13,068 nt of DNA from Deferribacterales bacterium (GTDB lineage Bacteria; Chrysiogenota; Deferribacteres; Deferribacterales; JAISNW01): NCBI GenBank assembly GCA_025997275.1, contig BNUJ01000038.1:1-13068 (forward strand). The letters are read 5' to 3'. Of the stretch, positions 1 to 6,585 are shown piece by piece (position 1 is the first letter of the stretch; the number at the start of each line of letters is the position of its first letter). The notes below the pieces were generated by a model. It had not been told where the DNA came from, searched no databases, and was given only the letters and a program-made list of their open reading frames with translations. The position numbers and the translations under genes were made by a program.

Positions 1-126
1 TGACGCATGGTTTATACGCAACCCACTAGATAACCCCTCTATTGAATGTGATAATGCCTTCGCACTACTGCTGATACCTCCCTGCACCAACACAGCCGCC
101 GTATTAGTATAAACACTAAATGACAT
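1..126 (-). CDS. flagellin, N-terminal fragment (runs off the left edge)
   Basis: Only the first 42 codons are in the window. They read as the D0 region of a bacterial flagellin, the secreted subunit of the flagellar filament. The start has the family pattern S-V-x-T-N-x-A-A at residues 4-11. The hallmark L-S-S-G-L-R-I-N is at residues 32-39, followed by H-A-S. The middle is atypical: where most flagellins read A-L-N-A-Q-R-N-L, this one has V-L-V-Q-G-G-I-S. The ATG at 126 is preceded by GGGAGG (134-139) at a 7-nt spacing, which fixes the start. The gene has its own promoter at 259-287 and lies 249 bp beyond the end of the MmgE/PrpD gene. It is too short for standard ORF finders. It could be one of several flagellin paralogues. 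The family call is secure from sequence and the paralogue type is unknown. Confidence 0.88.
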   Translation of the reverse strand, partial: MSFSVYTNTAAVLVQGGISSSAKALSHSIEGLSSGLRINHAS

Positions 127-183
127 AAACAAGCCTCCCTGCAACTACTAAACAAATAAAAAAAGCTGATAGAATACCCCTAA

Positions 184-208
184 ATATATACATAACATAT
201 ATACATAA
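184..208. repeat. two-copy 13-bp-period tandem repeat in the flagellin leader
   Basis: The 12-bp word ATATATACATAA occurs at 184-195 and again at 197-208, exactly 13 bp apart. It lies in the transcribed leader of the flagellin gene, between promoter and ribosome binding site. It is AT-rich, so it may be simple low-complexity sequence, but slippage there would change leader length. Confidence 0.7.
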
Positions 209-258
209 AGAACTTCCACCAGCCTGATTCCCTCATAGCTTAACTAAATTGTGCGTGA

Positions 259-287
259 ACTATAGCAGAAAAAGGGGAGATTGTCAA
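259..287 (-). promoter_or_regulatory. sigma70-type promoter with extended -10, for flagellin
   Basis: On the minus strand there is a perfect TTGACA (287-282), a 17-bp spacer and TATAGT (264-259), which matches five of six -10 positions. TGC directly before the -10 box gives an extended -10 motif. Transcription would start near 252, leaving a leader of roughly 125 nt before the flagellin ATG. I did not see a sigma28 (TAAA-N15-GCCGATAA) or sigma54 (GG/GC) signature in 127-375, although such elements usually drive flagellin genes. The rest of the 127-375 spacer holds no convincing gene and no clear rho-independent terminator for the upstream operon. Confidence 0.7.
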
Positions 288-375
288 GAGAAAAGTTATT
301 AAATGCTAGCGGTATTCACTTGAGGCGATTAAAAGTTTTCTCGTCAGCTGATAAGCAAAAGCTATGCTGATATTG

Positions 376-1719
376 CTAATGAGTTTCACGAGCAATTGCC
401 TGAGAGGGCAATGTCAAGCCATTAATTTTGCCACCTTGTGATAGCCCACGTATTGCGCCGTATAGTCTATCAGCTGCAGCGTTATCTTGTATAGCCCGTT
501 GTAGTTTCTCATAAAATTGTTCCGCCCCGTATGGATTTCTGGGGCTACCATGCGGGTATGTGGTTCGCTTGCTATGGCGGGAGCCGTCAGCCAACACCAC
601 CTCTACATCGGCAAACCGCCCATGACCCATTTTATAATCTCCGCCTAGATGGACACGTTTAACCCGTTTCATCACAGACAAAACGCTCGGTTCAATAGGC
701 ACCGGATAAAATTGTTCTATGCTTAACGGTTCACCTAGCAGAGCAAGTGCCGCTATGTATTCAGCAGAAAACTTCCCCTGTTCCCCAGTTTTAGGCTCGG
801 TTATAACAAGGGCATCGTCCCCGCCCCCTGAAAAACTAATGTTTATCTCACTAATATTATCAACACTAAACTTATGTTCGGCGTATAGTGCCTTTGCACC
901 GTCTGCTACAAATGAACCTGCCGTACAAAAAGCATAGTTCTTGAACCATAAGCCCGGTTTCGCTATGCGCCAGCCGTTCACTCCAAAACTATCAAAATCT
1001 AACTGCTCTTTGCCTATGCTATAGACTGCCAAAAAGCCCCATTTATTATCAAATAAGTCTCTATCAGCAACAAGCCCCGCTTTAGCCCAGCCGACTGCTT
1101 GAACAGCAGCCTGCGCCGCAAGTCCTGCGTGGAGTGGCTTGATAGGTGTGCCAAACATTAGTCGCAAGCCTGATGACTGCGTTGCCGCTATTGCCAAGGC
1201 AGTTTTTATGATGTCTCGTTCGTTATTTAAGTAGCAAATAGCGGCGGTAGCAGCGATACCTCCAAGCGTGGCAGTATTGTGCCAGCCCCGCGAATAGTGC
1301 CAATCGCCAACTGCCGTGCCAAGATGCGCCATAAGCTCTACACCTATAGCATAAGCTGATAAAAATCGCCTGCCGTCCGTGTTTTCATCAACACTGCTTA
1401 AAAGTGCTGACAAAACAACCGATGACGGATGCCCGCGAATATCCTGATGCACATCATCGTAGTCTAGCAGGTGCGCCTGAAAACCGTTGAACAGTGCCGC
1501 CTGCCTAGCGGTGGCTGTGCGGTGTTGCCCAACTAGCATATATTTGTCTGTGCCGCCCTCGTCTATGAGCCATTTTAATAGTATCTTAGCATAGTCGTTA
1601 TCACGAGCTTGCAGGCTAGATGCAAAGTAGTCCGTAATGCCATTTATAGCGCACTCTGCAACGGCTTTATCCGCTACGGGGGCACTTGTGAATATAGCGT
1701 TAATTAGTTTAGATAACAT
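376..1719 (-). CDS. MmgE/PrpD-family protein, possible iminodisuccinate-type epimerase
   Basis: A 447-residue cytosolic enzyme of the MmgE/PrpD family. Known members are 2-methylcitrate dehydratase, cis-aconitate decarboxylase and iminodisuccinate epimerase, all acting on di- or tricarboxylates near a carboxylate-bearing carbon. Family landmarks are visible: Y-D-D at 87-89 with H-P-S at 97-99 (the acidic/His active-site stretch), G-W-H at 145-147, G-T-P-I-K-P-L-H at 190-197, and K260 ahead of N-Y-A-F-C. The His that many relatives carry a few residues after this Cys is not obvious here. Length is normal for the family. The ATG at 1719 lies inside the ATPase gene, an 11-bp overlap, so the gene is the last of the six-gene operon. 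No other methylcitrate-cycle gene is present, which argues against a propionate role. Epimerase function is inferred from the linked C-N lyase and amino-acid importer. Confidence 0.9.
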   Translation of the reverse strand: MLSKLINAIFTSAPVADKAVAECAINGITDYFASSLQARDNDYAKILLKWLIDEGGTDKYMLVGQHRTATARQAALFNGFQAHLLDYDDVHQDIRGHPSSVVLSALLSSVDENTDGRRFLSAYAIGVELMAHLGTAVGDWHYSRGWHNTATLGGIAATAAICYLNNERDIIKTALAIAATQSSGLRLMFGTPIKPLHAGLAAQAAVQAVGWAKAGLVADRDLFDNKWGFLAVYSIGKEQLDFDSFGVNGWRIAKPGLWFKNYAFCTAGSFVADGAKALYAEHKFSVDNISEINISFSGGGDDALVITEPKTGEQGKFSAEYIAALALLGEPLSIEQFYPVPIEPSVLSVMKRVKRVHLGGDYKMGHGRFADVEVVLADGSRHSKRTTYPHGSPRNPYGAEQFYEKLQRAIQDNAAADRLYGAIRGLSQGGKINGLTLPSQAIARETH

Positions 1720-2461
1720 ATTCTTCTATTTCACCTGTTTGGCGCAGGAAACGTCTAGTTCGCTCATCACTGGGGCGTTCAAACAGCTGCCGTGCGCTAC
1801 CACGCTCCACAACCTGTCCATCAGCCATAAATATAACGTGGTCTGACACCTTGCGCGCAAACTCCATCTCGTGGGTGACGATTATCATTGTAGTTTTTTC
1901 GCGCGCCAAGTTCTGAATAACGTCTAAAACTTCATTGATAAGCTCTGGGTCTAGCGCAGAGGTCGGCTCATCAAACAATATTACCTTAGGGTCCACAGCA
2001 AGTGCCCTAGCAATAGCCACACGCTGCTGTTGCCCGCCTGATAGTGTAATAGGATACTGCGCCGCCTGCGGTAGCAATCCGACCCGCTCCAGCAGCTCCA
2101 AGCCCAATGCGCGAGCATCTGCCTTAGAGAACCCTTTCGTGTATATCAAGGATTCCGTTACATTCTCTAATGCAGTCTTATTCCTAAACAAATTATAACT
2201 CTGAAACACCATAGCAGACTGCCTCCTAATGGCAATCTCGTCTCTACTGCTGTATTTAGTGGCATTTAATCGCACTTCGTCAATGCGTATCTCACCAGCA
2301 TCAGGCTTTTCAAGAAAATTTAAGCAACGCAGGAGCGTTGATTTACCGGAGCCTGAATGCCCTATAATAGAGAGCACCTCCCCTTTCAACACCTCAAGGC
2401 TGACATCTGCCAACGCTTGGCGGTTATTAAACTTCTTAGATAGTCCTTTTATTTCAATCAT
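1709..2461 (-). CDS. polar amino-acid ABC transporter, ATP-binding protein
   Basis: A 250-residue ATPase of the HisP/GlnQ class that powers the importer from the cytoplasmic face. Walker A G-H-S-G-S-G-K-S-T is at 34-42, Q-loop Gln at 87, signature L-S-G-G-Q-Q-Q-R at 140-147, Walker B V-I-L-F-D-E-P at 160-166, D-loop S-A-L-D at 168-171, and H-loop His at 197. All catalytic elements are intact. I chose the ATG at 2461 because the protein then begins M-I-E-I-K-G-L-S, as in the family, and a G-rich Shine-Dalgarno-like run lies 4 nt upstream. The open frame extends further to 2539 but would then overlap the permease gene. It starts 10 nt after the permease stop and ends 11 bp inside the MmgE/PrpD gene. 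Family and role are certain; the exact substrate is not shown by this subunit. Confidence 0.95.
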   Translation of the reverse strand: MIEIKGLSKKFNNRQALADVSLEVLKGEVLSIIGHSGSGKSTLLRCLNFLEKPDAGEIRIDEVRLNATKYSSRDEIAIRRQSAMVFQSYNLFRNKTALENVTESLIYTKGFSKADARALGLELLERVGLLPQAAQYPITLSGGQQQRVAIARALAVDPKVILFDEPTSALDPELINEVLDVIQNLAREKTTMIIVTHEMEFARKVSDHVIFMADGQVVERGSARQLFERPSDERTRRFLRQTGEIEEYVI

Positions 2462-2471
2462 ATTTCCCCCC

Positions 2472-3152
2472 CTATCTTTTATACGGAGCGGCGAGTTTAT
2501 TTTCCAGTTTGCGCTGCGCAAAAGAATAGAGCACAACAATTCCCCAATACATCAGCCCGACTGCAAGATACGTTTCAAAGAACCTGAAGTTAGCAGCACT
2601 CAACATCTTACCTGCGGCTAACATCTCGGTAACTCCCACAAAGAACGCCACCGATGAATCTTTTAAGAGCGATATGAGCACATTACCCATAGCAGGCAAG
2701 GCAATAACAAAGGCTTGCGGTAGTATTATGCGTCTGTAAATCTGTGCAATACTAAAGCCAACCGTTAACCCCGCCTCCCTCTGCCCTAAATCAACAGAGG
2801 ATAAAGCTGCCCTAAAAATCTCTGACAGATAAGCCGCAAACTTGAATGAAAAGCATGCTACGGTAACCGTAACCGCTCCCACTGGTATAAGTATGGGGAA
2901 CAGTTGCGGTAGCCCGTAGTATGCTATGAAGAGCAACACCACTGACGGCAGTGCCCTAAAAAATGAAATATAGGCGGTAACGAGCGAAGACAAAACAGGA
3001 ACTTTTTGCGTTTGCACAAGTGCAAGTGCAAGACCTATTATTATAGCAAAGGACATAGACGCACCTGCTATAAACAACGTCATAGGCAAATACGGCAATA
3101 TCTCTGGGAAGTTTTCTAAGAAAAACCCAAAATCAAAATCTATCTTGCTCAC
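2472..3152 (-). CDS. polar amino-acid ABC transporter, permease (HisM/GlnP family)
   Basis: A 226-residue inner-membrane permease of the HisMQ/GlnP type. Hydrophobic segments are visible around 22-46, 55-82, 92-110, 147-163 and 190-212. The cytoplasmic EAA loop that docks on the ATPase lies at about 110-146, with E-A-G-L at 126-129, and reads like the polar amino-acid permease consensus. Only one permease gene is present, so a homodimer is likely. The start is GTG at 3152, supported by a G-rich Shine-Dalgarno run about 7 nt upstream. The gene lies 18 nt after the binding-protein gene and 10 nt before the ATPase gene. Confidence 0.95.
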   Translation of the reverse strand: MSKIDFDFGFFLENFPEILPYLPMTLFIAGASMSFAIIIGLALALVQTQKVPVLSSLVTAYISFFRALPSVVLLFIAYYGLPQLFPILIPVGAVTVTVACFSFKFAAYLSEIFRAALSSVDLGQREAGLTVGFSIAQIYRRIILPQAFVIALPAMGNVLISLLKDSSVAFFVGVTEMLAAGKMLSAANFRFFETYLAVGLMYWGIVVLYSFAQRKLENKLAAPYKR

Positions 3153-3170
3153 AACACCGCCCCCCTTAAA

Positions 3171-3926
3171 CTATTTAGAGATGTCTTCGCCGAAGTATTT
3201 TATAGCCAGCTTAGCTATAACTCCTTCTTTTTTCAGTTCAGTAAGCGCCTTGTTAAATTCCTTTTGCAGCTTTTCTCCCTTAGCATCTTTGCTGAATGGA
3301 TATCCCACAGCCTCGTTCACAAGCGCATCGCCCACCAACTTGAATGGCAGATTGCGTTGCTTAATCTCAGCAAGCAGGATAGGTCTTGAATTTACGTATC
3401 CTTGAACTCTCTTCAACTCCAGCTGTTTCATAGCTTCGCCACGTGTTTCGTAAGTGATGATTTTTGCCTCGCCATTAGGGAAAGCAATTCTCAGATTGTT
3501 CAAATGCTGTGAACCTAGCACGCCCGCTACTTGCTTGCCATAAAGGTCTTTTATGGTTTTGATATCCTTGTAGTCAACGTGCGTTACAAGCTGACTGCCG
3601 TAGTAGCTGTAAGGCTGAGAGTAAAGATACTTCTCCTGCCTAGCGGGTGTAATAGAAAATACATTGGCGATGGTGTCAAGACGCTTCGCATCAAGCTGAC
3701 CAACAAGCCCTGCGAACTCAGTATTGACCCATTCAATCTTGTAACCGAGCTTCTTTGCGATAGCTTCAGTCACTTCAACATCAAAGCCAACTAGCTTGCC
3801 GTCTTGTTTGAACCCATTAGGGAAACTTTGCCCCGTAGAACCAACCTTCAAAACCTTTGAATCTGCAGCAAAAGCAGCAAAGGTGAAACTAAATAGAGCC
3901 AAAGCAACAAATGATAACCTTTTCAT
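3171..3926 (-). CDS. periplasmic amino-acid-binding protein of an ABC importer (SBP family 3)
   Basis: A 251-residue secreted solute-binding protein. Residues 1-20 form a Sec signal peptide (K-R, hydrophobic core, A-A-F-A) with likely signal peptidase I cleavage before A21. There is no lipobox Cys, so it is soluble in the periplasm. The family-3 fold is shown by G-F-D-V-E-V-T-E-A-I-A at 48-58 and by T93-P-A-R96, where the Arg normally grips the alpha-carboxylate of an amino acid. The ATG at 3926 has AAGGAG 5 nt upstream, one of the best ribosome binding sites in the window, which fits a binding protein made in excess over its transporter. It lies 11 nt after the acetyltransferase and 18 nt before the permease. 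The ligand is some amino acid or amino-dicarboxylate and cannot be read from sequence alone. Confidence 0.94.
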   Translation of the reverse strand: MKRLSFVALALFSFTFAAFAADSKVLKVGSTGQSFPNGFKQDGKLVGFDVEVTEAIAKKLGYKIEWVNTEFAGLVGQLDAKRLDTIANVFSITPARQEKYLYSQPYSYYGSQLVTHVDYKDIKTIKDLYGKQVAGVLGSQHLNNLRIAFPNGEAKIITYETRGEAMKQLELKRVQGYVNSRPILLAEIKQRNLPFKLVGDALVNEAVGYPFSKDAKGEKLQKEFNKALTELKKEGVIAKLAIKYFGEDISK

Positions 3927-3937
3927 AACTACTCCTT

Positions 3938-4459
3938 TTATTTATGAGCTTTTGCCCATTTTATATACAAATTTTCATCAACAATCTTCTCAAAATACAC
4001 AGTCGTATGGTCGCTCGTGAGCTTTGTCCTGCCTATTTCCTTAAACCCATACCGCATATACAACTGAGGTAGCCACGGATGTTCCAACGCAGTGCCAACT
4101 GTAAGCGCAGGTAGCTTTAATTGCTTTTTGAGTATATTTCGTTCAAGCCACTCAAAGAGCTTTCTTCCGTGCCCCTTGTTGCAATAGTGCGGATGTGTAG
4201 CAAACCAGCCCAAGTGCGGTAGTCCGAATGGTCCAGGATTATTTCCCCAGGGTAGCCTCAGGCTGATTGTTGATACAAAACGGCTATCCTCCTCCAATAG
4301 ATAGACGAGGTTAGATGCAATATGCTCCTCAATCAGCTCTTGCGTGGCATTATAGGCGGCAAAGTGTATGCCCAGCCGCTCGCTATCCTCATAAGCTAGA
4401 TGCAGAAGCTCCCTGTATGGGGCACTATCCGCCTGACTAACTGCCCTAATAGATGCCAT
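3938..4459 (-). CDS. GNAT-family N-acetyltransferase
   Basis: A 173-residue acetyl-CoA-dependent acetyltransferase. The acetyl-CoA pyrophosphate loop (motif A) is at about 82-106, with N-K-G-H-G-R at 94-99 fitting Q/R-x-x-G-x-G/A. Motif B is recognisable as L-Y-M-R-Y-G-F-K at 133-140, ahead of a final strand ending near 158. Its acceptor is unknown. The start codon overlaps the lyase stop by one base (TAATG), which implies translational coupling, and the binding-protein gene follows after 11 nt. Its position inside a transport and C-N lyase operon suggests that it acts on the imported amino compound or on a released amine, but that is inference. It may instead be a detoxifying or accessory enzyme. 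Confidence 0.88.
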   Translation of the reverse strand: MASIRAVSQADSAPYRELLHLAYEDSERLGIHFAAYNATQELIEEHIASNLVYLLEEDSRFVSTISLRLPWGNNPGPFGLPHLGWFATHPHYCNKGHGRKLFEWLERNILKKQLKLPALTVGTALEHPWLPQLYMRYGFKEIGRTKLTSDHTTVYFEKIVDENLYIKWAKAHK

Positions 4460-5814
4460 TATAGCAGCCCTGATTTATCAGCATAAGCAATCACTTCATC
4501 TACCTTTTGTAATGCGCCACCTAGATATTTGCGCGGGTCTAACAGTTCGTCTAGCTTGTCCGCAGTAATAGTAGCTTTAATGCGCGGGTTTTCAAGCAGA
4601 ACATCCTTAAAGGGGCGTTTTTGTTCGTGCGACTTCATCGCCCCATCATATACCAGCTCATGCGCCGTCTGCTTGCCGACCGTATGTCCTAGTTCCAGCA
4701 TTATACGCTCCGACAACATTAACCCATTTAAGAGGTTCAAATTTTTGAGCATATTATCAGCGTTCACCTGAATGTTCGGCAACAAGCTGATAGCAAGCTG
4801 CAACTGTGCTGATAAATATATATTTATCTCAGGCAGAGCAAGCCATTCCAGTCGCCAGCTGATAGCCTCGCGCTCGTGTTCCATATTCATAGAGCCATAG
4901 ATAAGTGAAACATCCTTTAATATCGGTGCTGTCAGGCTCGCTAGCCCCTCAAAGAGCGCGGGATTGCGCTTGTGGGGCATAGTGGATGAGCCAACTTTCC
5001 CCTCGTTAAAGGGTTCTTCTACCTCGTTAATTTCAGTGCGCATCAGGTTGTAAAACTCATTGCCGATTTTTCCAAGCGTTCCGCTAATCAATGCTACTAC
5101 TGATGCATATTCTGAAATTCTATCACGTGCCGACTGCCAGCCGATATTAGGGGCGTTTAGTCCAAGCGCAGCAAGCGTTCTGCGCTCTACCTCAAAACCA
5201 ATCTCACCCATAGCGGCATTTGTGCAGACAGCACCATTTATGTTACCCGTTAAAACACGTTCCTTTATGGCTTGCAGCCGTTGCAGGTGGCGAACAAACT
5301 CATCAAGATAGACAGCCAGCTTGAAACCAAATGTGATAGGCAGAGCTTGCACGCCATGTGTGCGCCCGCTCATAGGGGTGTTTTGATAACGTTTAGCCTG
5401 TTTCTTCAATATATTAGCAATCAATTTGCAATCGCGCTCAACAATAGCAAAGCTGTCTTTCAGCTGTAGCACCATACCCGTGTCAACAATATCTTGCGTT
5501 GTGGGACCATAGTGGACATACTCTCCTTCTTCGCCACACTGGTTTTGCAGAGCGCGGACGGTTGAAACAAAGGAGTGCTTTAGCTTGGCAATGCCAGCTG
5601 CTACCTCTTTAATATCAATCTTGCTAGCATCAACGCTGGCTATCTTATCGGCGGCGGCTTTCGGTATGACACCAAGCTCCCCCTGCACCTTTGCAAGCGC
5701 AACTTCAATAGCTACATGCTTCGCAATTCTACTCTCCTCAGACCAAACTTCACGCATCTCATGCGTGCCAAAACTGCCACCTAGTGTAACAAAATCAATA
5801 ATGTGAGATGCCAT
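4459..5814 (-). CDS. aspartase/fumarase-superfamily lyase (adenylosuccinate-lyase/CMLE-like), possible N-substituted aspartate C-N lyase
   Basis: A 451-residue cytosolic lyase. Superfamily blocks are all present: H-Y-G-P-T-T-Q-D-I at 101-109, S-G-R-T-H-G-V-Q-A-L-P at 149-159 with H153 in the acid/base position, and the signature G-S-S-T-M-P-H-K-R-N-P at 275-285 carrying the catalytic loop serines. Members split fumarate (or muconate) from an amine or ring. The N-terminus has an extra leader before T-H-E-M-R-E-V-W-S-E-E. This resembles carboxymuconate cycloisomerase and iminodisuccinate/EDDS-type lyases more than housekeeping PurB, which usually starts close to the W-S-x-E-x-R segment. I place the start at 5814, five residues inside the open frame, because GGGAGGGG lies 5 nt before it. 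First gene of the six-gene operon, with its own promoter at 5865-5894. A biosynthetic adenylosuccinate lyase remains possible, but the importer and MmgE/PrpD partners favour catabolism. Confidence 0.9.
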   Translation of the reverse strand: MASHIIDFVTLGGSFGTHEMREVWSEESRIAKHVAIEVALAKVQGELGVIPKAAADKIASVDASKIDIKEVAAGIAKLKHSFVSTVRALQNQCGEEGEYVHYGPTTQDIVDTGMVLQLKDSFAIVERDCKLIANILKKQAKRYQNTPMSGRTHGVQALPITFGFKLAVYLDEFVRHLQRLQAIKERVLTGNINGAVCTNAAMGEIGFEVERRTLAALGLNAPNIGWQSARDRISEYASVVALISGTLGKIGNEFYNLMRTEINEVEEPFNEGKVGSSTMPHKRNPALFEGLASLTAPILKDVSLIYGSMNMEHEREAISWRLEWLALPEINIYLSAQLQLAISLLPNIQVNADNMLKNLNLLNGLMLSERIMLELGHTVGKQTAHELVYDGAMKSHEQKRPFKDVLLENPRIKATITADKLDELLDPRKYLGGALQKVDEVIAYADKSGLL

Positions 5815-5819
5815 AAATT

Positions 5820-5827
5820 CCCCTCCC
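5820..5827 (-). promoter_or_regulatory. ribosome binding site fixing the lyase start
   Basis: GGGAGGGG on the minus strand lies 5 nt before the ATG at 5814. The alternative ATG at 5829 has no comparable site, because this motif would lie inside its coding sequence. The downstream start is therefore preferred. Confidence 0.75.
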
Positions 5828-5864
5828 ATATAACCTAATAATCACATAAACATAGTAGGTATAT

Positions 5865-5894
5865 ATGATTACTAGTAATACTTCAATATGTCAA
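5865..5894 (-). promoter_or_regulatory. sigma70-type promoter of the lyase/ABC/PrpD operon
   Basis: On the minus strand there is a perfect TTGACA (5894-5889), an 18-bp spacer and AATCAT (5870-5865), a four-of-six -10 match that keeps the key A2 and T6. Transcription would begin about 50 nt before the lyase ATG. The weak -10 with a perfect -35 and an overlapping palindrome suits a regulated promoter. The rest of the 5830-5937 spacer is very AT-rich. A purely A/T hairpin-like stretch near 5906-5917 is too weak to call a terminator for the upstream operon. Confidence 0.55.
5868..5879. promoter_or_regulatory. 12-bp perfect palindrome within the operon promoter, candidate operator
   Basis: ATTACTAGTAAT is self-complementary over all 12 bases. 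It overlaps the proposed -10 hexamer and the promoter-proximal spacer, where a bound dimeric repressor would block RNA polymerase. No regulator gene is in the window, so the binding protein is unknown. Such an AT-rich palindrome can also arise by chance. Confidence 0.4.
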
Positions 5895-5937
5895 GGGGAA
5901 AAATTAAAAATATTTTTATAGAGACGAAAAATTGAAG

Positions 5938-6585
5938 TTAAACGCACACCTTATCAGCATATTCCAGCTTCCATCTGTCCCAGTCGGCGTTGGAGGTGCT
6001 CTTTAGCTCAGTCTTTTCGCCCGCTACTAGGTCGGCTAAATGGTGGATAGTTTTACTGCGCTCATAAAGATTACGCGTGCAACCCATGCAATGCACCGCT
6101 ATATCATTAGCAGGAAACTCTGCTAAACGCTCACTTTTATGCTTTTCCAACTCGTCTATGGATAGTTTGCTCACAAGGCTAGCCCCGCAACAATGACTTG
6201 CTCCTCTGTTGTATTTAGACTCAACCACTTTTATATTCATTCTATCAAGCAGCTTTCTAGTGCCGTCATAGACATCTTCACGTCCACGAATGTTACAAGA
6301 ATCATGCATTGATATCTCAAGCCCACCGTAGTTTGGGAAAACGTAGTCAATATCGGCTAGCACCTGCCATACCGTTTTAGTGTTATATTTCTTGCTTAGA
6401 CGGTTTTCACAACCCGGACAGGCGGTGAACAACATGTCATCGGCATTGATAGGCATATCGCGCTTGCAACAAGCGTTTAGCAACCTAATGTCGCTATATT
6501 TGCCATGCAATATTGATATTATTTTATCAGCTAGTGCAGGTTTATAGACCTGCAACGCACAGCCGGGAAAGTAATAAACAGCCAT
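5938..6585 (-). CDS. small Fe-S protein with two cysteine-rich (CCG/HdrB-like) motifs
   Basis: A 215-residue soluble protein related to the cysteine-rich domain (CCG, PF02754-type) found in heterodisulfide reductase HdrB, lactate-utilisation LutA and glycolate oxidase GlcF. There these motifs bind a non-cubane Fe-S cluster or act in electron transfer. The second motif is canonical in layout: C97, C132-C133-G, then C166-M-G-C169. The first is compressed: C9, C39-C40-K (no Gly), then C56-P-G-C59, with only 15 residues between the Cys pair and the C-x-x-C. There is no ferredoxin domain, signal peptide or membrane segment. The ATG at 6585 follows the alkyltransferase stop directly and has GGAGG 6 nt upstream. 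No HdrA, HdrC, flavoprotein or dehydrogenase partner is adjacent, so its redox partner is unknown. The family is clear and the function is not. Confidence 0.85.
   Translation of the reverse strand: MAVYYFPGCALQVYKPALADKIISILHGKYSDIRLLNACCKRDMPINADDMLFTACPGCENRLSKKYNTKTVWQVLADIDYVFPNYGGLEISMHDSCNIRGREDVYDGTRKLLDRMNIKVVESKYNRGASHCCGASLVSKLSIDELEKHKSERLAEFPANDIAVHCMGCTRNLYERSKTIHHLADLVAGEKTELKSTSNADWDRWKLEYADKVCV

Noticed and set aside
180..236. An 18-codon minus-strand reading frame (MRESGWWKFFMYICYVYI) in the flagellin leader, rich in aromatic residues.
   Set aside because: No ribosome binding site precedes its ATG, and the tail is simply the AT-rich tandem repeat read in frame. A leader peptide is possible but not supported.
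300..375. Possible terminator after the MmgE/PrpD gene, from TATCAGC repeats and the TCAGCTGA palindrome.
   Set aside because: TATCAGC occurs as a direct repeat, not an inverted one. The palindrome is 8 bp with no loop or T tract, so no convincing stem can be drawn.
376..1719. 2-methylcitrate dehydratase (prpD) for propionate breakdown.
   Set aside because: No prpB, prpC or acnD-like gene is nearby, and the operon encodes an amino-acid importer and C-N lyase instead.
5901..5920. AT-only hairpin-like stretch after the Fe-S protein gene.
   Set aside because: The stem would be only A-T pairs, too weak for a rho-independent terminator.
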